This document shows, in pieces, positions 5,812-9,896 of a DNA stretch of 9,896 nucleotides. The DNA lies in NCBI GenBank assembly GCA_007120055.1, contig SKOL01000544.1, forward strand, positions 1 through 9,896. Reading direction: 5' to 3'. This DNA is from Anaerobacillus sp. (lineage in GTDB: Bacteria; Bacillota; Bacilli; Bacillales_H; Anaerobacillaceae). A program made the position numbers and the translations under genes. Numbering within the stretch: the first letter of the stretch is position 1; the number at the start of each line of letters is the position of its first letter. Below the pieces are notes generated by a model that saw only the letters and a program-made list of their open reading frames with translations, did no database searches and was not told the origin of the DNA.

Positions 5812-7245
5812 ATGAAATATGTCATTGGTATTGATGGAGGGACACAAAGTACTAAAGTTGCTATATATGATTTAAACGGAAATATTGTTTGTGAAGAGAG
5901 TGTTAAATTGCGTCCGTTATATGTACCCGATGCGGACACCGCGGAGCATCCAGATGATGATTTGTGGGATTCACTTGTTAAAGCAAGTAGGGGATTAATG
6001 CAAAAGTTCGACGGTAATAAAGAAGATATTTTAGGAATTGGTCTAGGTAGCATTAGATGTTGTCGGTCTTATCTTAAAAAAGACGGGGCACTTGCTTACC
6101 CAATCATCAATTGGATGGATAAGAGATTGGCTAAACCATATCAAAATGATATTCCAGATGTTTCTTATATATCTACCACAACTGGGTACTTAACAGTTAG
6201 AATGACTGGAGAGTTTAAAGACACTGCAGCTAATTACGAAGGGGTTTATGGTCCATTTGATAAAAAAGAGTGGAAGTGGAGCGATAACCCTGAGGATTAC
6301 AAAGAGTATAATATTACAAGGGATATGCTTTTCGATTTGGTAATGCCCGGTGATGTTTTGGGTCATGTAACTAGAGAAGCTAGTGAGCAAACAATGCTCC
6401 CAGAGGGATGCCCTGTCATAGCCACGGCTAATGATAAAGCGGCAGAAGGTCTTGGAGCTGGTATCCGCAATGATGGTTCTGTCCTCGTATCTCTCGGAAC
6501 ATATATCGGTGGAATGATGAGAGGGAAAGAGTATACGGAAACGAGTGTTCAGTATTGGTCTAATCTATCAGCTATTCCAAATGAATACTTATATGAGACC
6601 AGTATAGGGATACGACGAGGAATGTGGAGTATATCTTGGTTTAAAGAGCTTCTAGGTGAAGAATTAGAAGCTAAAGCTAAAAGTCTTGGGCTAAGTGTAG
6701 AGCAGATACTAGAAGAGGAAGCTAAAGATGTAAAACCAGGTAGTGATGGACTGATCACTGTTGGAGAATTTTTAGCACCTAATAATTTGCCATTTAGAAA
6801 GGCTATGTTTATTGGTTTTGATGGCAGACACAAAAGGGCCCATATGTATCGTTCACTGTTAGAAGCTATTGCAATGACAATGAAGATAGGTGTGGATGCT
6901 ATGTGCGATGAATTGAATATAAAGCCTAGTCAGGTTATTGTCTCTGGAGGTGGATCTAACAGCCCGTTATTCATGCAGATATTTGCAGATACATTTGGCA
7001 TTAAAAGTGTAAGAAATGTGGTAAATAATGCAGCAGGTATTGGTGCAGCTATTAATGCGGCCGTTGGAGTAGGGTGTTATCCAGATTATGAAACTGCGAT
7101 AGATAATATGGTCAGAATTAGAGATAGCTATGAGCCAAACTTAGAAAATACAAAAGTTTATGATCAGGTCATAAACCAAGTATATATGGAAATCAAGGAA
7201 TATTCGGATCCGATAAACAAAAAAATATATGAAATTTTTGGCTAG
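5812..7245 (+). CDS. FGGY-family carbohydrate kinase (YgcE-like)
   Basis: A 477-residue sugar or polyol kinase of the FGGY family. The N-terminal phosphate loop is IGIDGGTQSTK (5-15). The catalytic Asp is probably Asp208 in ATANDKAAEGLGAG. The family signature near the C-terminus, SGGGSNSPLFMQIFADTFG, lies at 378-396. The start chosen is the ATG at 5812, 9 nt after GGGAGGT (5796-5802); a TTG at 5794 in the same frame would place the ribosome site inside the gene. FGGY enzymes phosphorylate pentuloses, hexuloses, glycerol or related polyols with ATP. The sequence looks closer to xylulokinase-type than glycerol-kinase-type members, but the residues do not name a substrate. A 51-nt gap separates it from the SDR, and a strong hairpin follows its stop. 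Confidence 0.9.
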   Translation: MKYVIGIDGGTQSTKVAIYDLNGNIVCEESVKLRPLYVPDADTAEHPDDDLWDSLVKASRGLMQKFDGNKEDILGIGLGSIRCCRSYLKKDGALAYPIINWMDKRLAKPYQNDIPDVSYISTTTGYLTVRMTGEFKDTAANYEGVYGPFDKKEWKWSDNPEDYKEYNITRDMLFDLVMPGDVLGHVTREASEQTMLPEGCPVIATANDKAAEGLGAGIRNDGSVLVSLGTYIGGMMRGKEYTETSVQYWSNLSAIPNEYLYETSIGIRRGMWSISWFKELLGEELEAKAKSLGLSVEQILEEEAKDVKPGSDGLITVGEFLAPNNLPFRKAMFIGFDGRHKRAHMYRSLLEAIAMTMKIGVDAMCDELNIKPSQVIVSGGGSNSPLFMQIFADTFGIKSVRNVVNNAAGIGAAINAAVGVGCYPDYETAIDNMVRIRDSYEPNLENTKVYDQVINQVYMEIKEYSDPINKKIYEIFG

Positions 7246-7254
7246 TTTGTTGGT

Positions 7255-7294
7255 CTAAGTGACAGGGGGATATCTAGGATGTCCTCCCACTTAG
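7255..7294 (+). terminator. Strong hairpin between the kinase and surE genes
   Basis: CTAAGTG (7255-7261) pairs with CACTTAG (7288-7294). Inside it GGGGGATATC (7265-7274) pairs with GATGTCCTCC (7278-7287) through ten positions, two of them G-U, around a three-base loop. The only interruption is a three-base bulge ACA (7262-7264). GTTTATTTTAG follows, T-rich but not a clean T-run. It begins 9 nt after the kinase stop. It may be an intrinsic terminator with partial read-through, or a 3' stabiliser that lets upstream genes be expressed more than surE and the BCCT gene. Confidence 0.6.
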
Positions 7295-7324
7295 GTTTAT
7301 TTTAGTTAAGGGGATGATTTTTTA

Positions 7325-8128
7325 TTGAAACCATTAATACTCATTACTAATGACGATGGAGTTTATTCACCAGGGCTATGGGCTGTGGCTGAAGCGGTAC
7401 AAGAACTGGGAGATTTACTAATAGTCGCGCCGATGTTTCAACAGACTGGCATGGGACGTTCACTCCCTAAAGATGGCAGCGTCGGTATTATAAAGAAAGT
7501 TAAGATTATCGTTAATGGTCGTAAAATTGATGCTTTTGGTGTTTATGGTTCTCCTGCTTTAGCTGTTTCACATGGTGTATTAGAATTAACAGATAGAAAA
7601 CCTGATTTGTGTATTAGTGGAATTAACTACGGTGAAAACCTTGGGCTATCACTTACTTGTAGTGGTACTTTAGGCGCTGCTTTTGAAGCAGATAGCCATG
7701 GGATACCATCCATTGCTGTTTCAAGAGAAGTTGACCTAAGTATACAACATTCCCATGAATATAAATCTATGGATTGGGAAGCTGCAAAAAATGTCACAAA
7801 ACAAATAGCCCGTGAAGTATTGAAGAGTGGATTTCCCGACGGAGTAAGAATATTGAATATCAACGTTCCAGACAGTGCAACATGCAAAACAGAGGTTAGA
7901 TTTACCACTCAAAGTAGAAATAGCCATTCTGTTTTCATTAGACCTGAGAAACGAGATTTAGGGACAAGCTATATTTTAAAATCTAAACTAGATGTTGATA
8001 TTGAAAAGACAGAAAAATGCAGTGACATTTATGCTTTTTTATTTGATAAGGTTATATCCATCACGCCACTGACTTGTGATCTGTCCACCAAGATCAAATG
8101 GAATATCGATGGACTTGATTTCAAATAA
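7325..8128 (+). CDS. surE: SurE-family 5'/3'-nucleotidase-like phosphatase
   Basis: A 267-residue SurE-family metal-dependent phosphatase. The start is a TTG at 7325, 9 nt after AAGGGGAT (7308-7315); no in-frame ATG fits, and the protein begins directly with the family's N-terminal strand. Motifs include ITNDDGVYSPGL (7-18, metal-binding Asp10 and Asp11), PMFQQTGMGRS (36-46), SGINYGENLG (98-107, metal ligand Asn101) and SGTLGAA (113-119). The usual metal-ligand Ser of the QSG motif is Thr41; Thr also offers a hydroxyl, so activity is likely kept. SurE proteins remove phosphate from nucleoside monophosphates and some other phosphoesters. Its place beside a sugar kinase and a transporter, away from the housekeeping context usual for surE, suggests a pathway-specific paralogue acting on a phosphorylated intermediate. 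That role is inference. Confidence 0.92.
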   Translation: MKPLILITNDDGVYSPGLWAVAEAVQELGDLLIVAPMFQQTGMGRSLPKDGSVGIIKKVKIIVNGRKIDAFGVYGSPALAVSHGVLELTDRKPDLCISGINYGENLGLSLTCSGTLGAAFEADSHGIPSIAVSREVDLSIQHSHEYKSMDWEAAKNVTKQIAREVLKSGFPDGVRILNINVPDSATCKTEVRFTTQSRNSHSVFIRPEKRDLGTSYILKSKLDVDIEKTEKCSDIYAFLFDKVISITPLTCDLSTKIKWNIDGLDFK

Positions 8129-8154
8129 AAAAGATTTGAGGGGTTGTTTGTTAT

Positions 8155-9702
8155 ATGGAAAATAAAAAATCAAACCGATTGAGAGCTATTGTATTTTTTC
8201 CAGTTTTTTCATTACTTGCTTTAGTAATAATATTAAATTTTACTAATTATAATGCTTTTTTAATGTTTACTACAATCGCAAAAGATTTCATGACTATACA
8301 GAGCGGCTGGGTGTTTAGTTTAATGGGGGTTGCCTGTTTACTAGTTATCATCGGTGCTTATTTTTCGCCTTTAGGGAATGTGAAAATAGGGGGTCCAAAC
8401 GCTCGCCCGTTGTTAAAGAAAAGCTCGTGGTTTGCGATTACCCTTTGTACAACCATCGCCTCAGGAATCATGTTTTGGGGTACTGCTGAACCAATTTGGC
8501 ACTTGGCGTACCCGCCAACATCATTAGGCATTGAACCGATGTCTGCTGAGGCGGCGAAATTTGCAATGGAGACACTGTACTTGCATTGGACATTTATTCC
8601 CTACGCAATCTATGCTGTTCCTACAGTGGTATTTGCCTTTTCATACTACAATATGAGAAGGTCATTCAGTGTGGGGTCTGAAATTTCACCGATACTAGGA
8701 AATCGAGATCAAAGCAAAATAAATGTGTTTATTGACGCTGTTGTACTATTTGCGGTGGCAGCTGGTATTTCAGCATCATTTGGGACTTCGGTGATTAATA
8801 TGGGTGGAGGAATGAACGCTCTATTCGGAATCGACAACAGTAAAACCTTATGGGTAATGATAACCCTTATTGGAACCGTAGCATTTGTTGCCTCATCAGC
8901 TACCGGGTTGTTTAAAGGGATAAGATTTCTTTCAGAATTTAATGTCTATTTATACTATATTATTCTCGGTGTACTAGTGTTGCTTGGACCGACAGCTTAT
9001 ATGTTTGGTTTGGGAACAGAGGCACTGGGTGGTTTCTTGACTAATATTTTTGACAAAGCATTATTTACTGGTATTGCTTCATCAGATACGTGGGCTTCTG
9101 ATTGGACAACGTTCTATTGGTCAAACTGGATGGCTTGGGCTCCCGTAGCGGCGGTTTTTTTGGCGAGGATTACCTATGGATATACTGTGAAAGAGATTGT
9201 TGTCATGAATTTTGTGGTTCCTAGTATATTCAGTGCAATTTGGATGACAGTACTAGGAGGAACGGCTATCAACTTACAAATGACAGGTAAGGTGGATATA
9301 CTAAGTATTATGCTAGATCAAGGTTCCGCTGCTGCAGGTTTTGCAGTTTTAGGATATCTACCTCTATCTAAGATATTGATTGGAATCTATTTGATTGCAA
9401 TTTTTATCTCGTTTATAACTGCTACCGATTCCACTACTAATGCAATGTCTAGTATCTCAACTACTGGAATAACAGATGGTAAGCAAGAAGCTCCCATATA
9501 CATCAAAATAATTTGGGGTGCTACAATTGGAATGGTTTCTCTAATATTCATAACAGCGCTTGGGGTCGATGGAATTAGGATGCTCTCATATTTAGGCGGA
9601 TTCCCAGCTATGTTTTTAGGGATTCTTAGTGTTGCATCACTATTATACGTCATGGGAAACCCTCATAAATATGACGTATTTACTACAAACAAGAAAGATT
9701 AA
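8155..9702 (+). CDS. BCCT-family transporter (betaine/carnitine/choline type)
   Basis: A 515-residue membrane protein with about 12 helices. FWGTAEPIWHL (107-117) and the signature segment WTTFYWSNWMAWAP (317-330) with FLARITYGYTVKE (335-347) identify the BCCT family (BetP, CaiT, OpuD). Aligned by eye to BetP, the aromatic substrate box appears as Trp145, Tyr150 (Trp194 in BetP), Tyr153 and Trp325 (Trp374). Asn324 replaces BetP Trp373, and the sodium-site T-S pair appears as Thr422-Ala423. The glycine-rich GMGIG stretch of BetP is not kept. A trimethylammonium or similar zwitterionic substrate remains likely, with altered specificity or ion coupling. There is no long regulatory C-terminal tail, so it fits metabolic uptake or exchange rather than osmoregulation. 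The ATG at 8155 follows GAGGGG (8138-8143), 26 nt after surE, so the two are probably co-transcribed. Confidence 0.92.
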   Translation: MENKKSNRLRAIVFFPVFSLLALVIILNFTNYNAFLMFTTIAKDFMTIQSGWVFSLMGVACLLVIIGAYFSPLGNVKIGGPNARPLLKKSSWFAITLCTTIASGIMFWGTAEPIWHLAYPPTSLGIEPMSAEAAKFAMETLYLHWTFIPYAIYAVPTVVFAFSYYNMRRSFSVGSEISPILGNRDQSKINVFIDAVVLFAVAAGISASFGTSVINMGGGMNALFGIDNSKTLWVMITLIGTVAFVASSATGLFKGIRFLSEFNVYLYYIILGVLVLLGPTAYMFGLGTEALGGFLTNIFDKALFTGIASSDTWASDWTTFYWSNWMAWAPVAAVFLARITYGYTVKEIVVMNFVVPSIFSAIWMTVLGGTAINLQMTGKVDILSIMLDQGSAAAGFAVLGYLPLSKILIGIYLIAIFISFITATDSTTNAMSSISTTGITDGKQEAPIYIKIIWGATIGMVSLIFITALGVDGIRMLSYLGGFPAMFLGILSVASLLYVMGNPHKYDVFTTNKKD

Positions 9703-9724
9703 AAAGAGTAACCCTGAAGGAAAT

Positions 9725-9783
9725 GGGGTGCCTGTCCCCCGCTTGTGTAAAGCGTTAGTGTACTGGGGGTCAGGTACCCTTTT
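9725..9783. terminator. Long REP-like inverted repeat with T-tract, probable terminator
   Basis: GGGGTGCCTGTCCCCC (9725-9740) pairs with GGGGGTCAGGTACCCT (9765-9780) over 16 positions, with one T-T mismatch and two G-U pairs. TTTT follows at 9780-9783. The 24-nt loop contains a small GCTT/AAGC stem. It begins 22 nt after the BCCT stop and lies between convergent genes, which suits a terminator. The sequence also resembles the GGGGACAGGCACC-type palindromes dispersed through many Bacillota genomes (from memory), so it may be a mobile REP-type element serving as a terminator. Confidence 0.65.
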
Positions 9784-9784
9784 A

Positions 9785-9807
9785 CCCAAGCGACATCAGC
9801 ACTTGGG
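9785..9807. repeat. Second inverted repeat behind the terminator
   Basis: CCCAAG (9785-9790) and CTTGGG (9802-9807) are exact reverse complements with an 11-nt loop, immediately after the T-tract of the larger repeat. Twin hairpins of this kind are common in REP-type elements, so both may belong to one unit. It could also serve termination of the gene arriving from the minus strand. A 6-bp stem alone is weak evidence. Confidence 0.35.
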
Positions 9808-9823
9808 ACGTTGTTAGATCGGG

Positions 9824-9896
9824 CTAGAGGTTGAGTATTTTTATTGCATCTGTTTCTTCGTCATAATAAATAGTTACATTTTTTAATTCCTTATAA
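9824..9896 (-). CDS. 3' end of a convergent hypothetical gene (partial)
   Basis: On the minus strand a frame is open from the window edge to a TAG at 9826-9824, giving 24 residues that end in YYDEETDAIKILNL. No start codon is seen in frame, so the gene would begin outside the window. The charged, strand-like ending looks like real protein and faintly recalls small DUF2283-type proteins (YDxEADALYI), but 24 residues are too few for assignment. Support comes from the convergent layout with a terminator-like repeat between the genes. A chance open frame of this length is possible. Confidence 0.42.
   Translation of the reverse strand, partial: YKELKNVTIYYDEETDAIKILNL

Noticed and set aside
84..9653. 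Minus-strand open frames inside the eight genes
   Set aside because: They are antisense shadows of genes with clear family motifs; none shows a ribosome site or recognisable protein features.
3217..9702. Carnitine (cai-fix) type cluster, suggested by BCCT plus EtfBA
   Set aside because: No CaiB-type CoA transferase, CoA ligase, enoyl-CoA hydratase or acyl-CoA dehydrogenase is present; kinase, SDR and AGPS-like genes point to different chemistry.
9629..9817. 62-residue plus-strand frame overlapping the end of the BCCT gene
   Set aside because: It overlaps a certain gene out of frame, runs through the inverted repeat, and has no ribosome site or recognisable sequence.
1..9896. CRISPR arrays, tRNA or rRNA genes, transposase genes
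   Set aside because: No regularly spaced repeats, tRNA-like cloverleaf, rRNA sequence or transposase motifs were seen.

Overview
The window is AT-rich bacterial DNA. It has strong AGGAGG/GGGAGG-type ribosome binding sites, some TTG starts, a perfect CcpA-type cre box over a sigma-A-like promoter, and GG-rich intergenic inverted repeats. Together these point to a low-GC Gram-positive (Bacillota, Clostridia or Bacilli). Nothing fixes the genus. The region is a dense metabolic cluster: eight complete genes on the plus strand and the tail of a probable ninth gene on the minus strand at the right edge.

Layout. (1) Positions 1-1596 hold a promoter, a cre site and an FAD-binding dehydrogenase of the alkyl-DHAP-synthase-like (AGPS-like) branch. 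(2) Positions 1597-1913 are non-coding, with a perfect inverted repeat, a direct repeat and two mutually exclusive hairpins before the next gene. (3) Positions 1914-7245 are a tight run: MFS transporter, EtfB-like, EtfA-like, short-chain dehydrogenase (SDR), FGGY sugar kinase. (4) Positions 7246-7324 hold a strong hairpin. (5) Positions 7325-9702 hold a SurE-family phosphatase and a BCCT-family transporter. (6) Positions 9703-9896 hold a REP-like inverted repeat or terminator and the 3' end of a convergent gene.

Interpretation. The FAD dehydrogenase, MFS, EtfB/EtfA, SDR and FGGY kinase match, in family and approximate length, the uncharacterised Escherichia coli ygcU / yqcE / ygcR-ygcQ / ygcW / ygcE locus as I remember it. 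This looks like a Gram-positive version with two additions, SurE and BCCT. A plausible logic is uptake of a hydroxylated small molecule by MFS and/or BCCT, oxidation by the SDR and by the flavoprotein (electrons going to the dedicated Etf pair), and phosphorylation by the kinase. The place of the SurE phosphatase is unclear. The cre site implies glucose-type repression, which fits a catabolic role. The substrate cannot be read from the sequence; the AGPS-like enzyme hints at a glycerol/DHAP-type or ether-linked compound, but that is inference.
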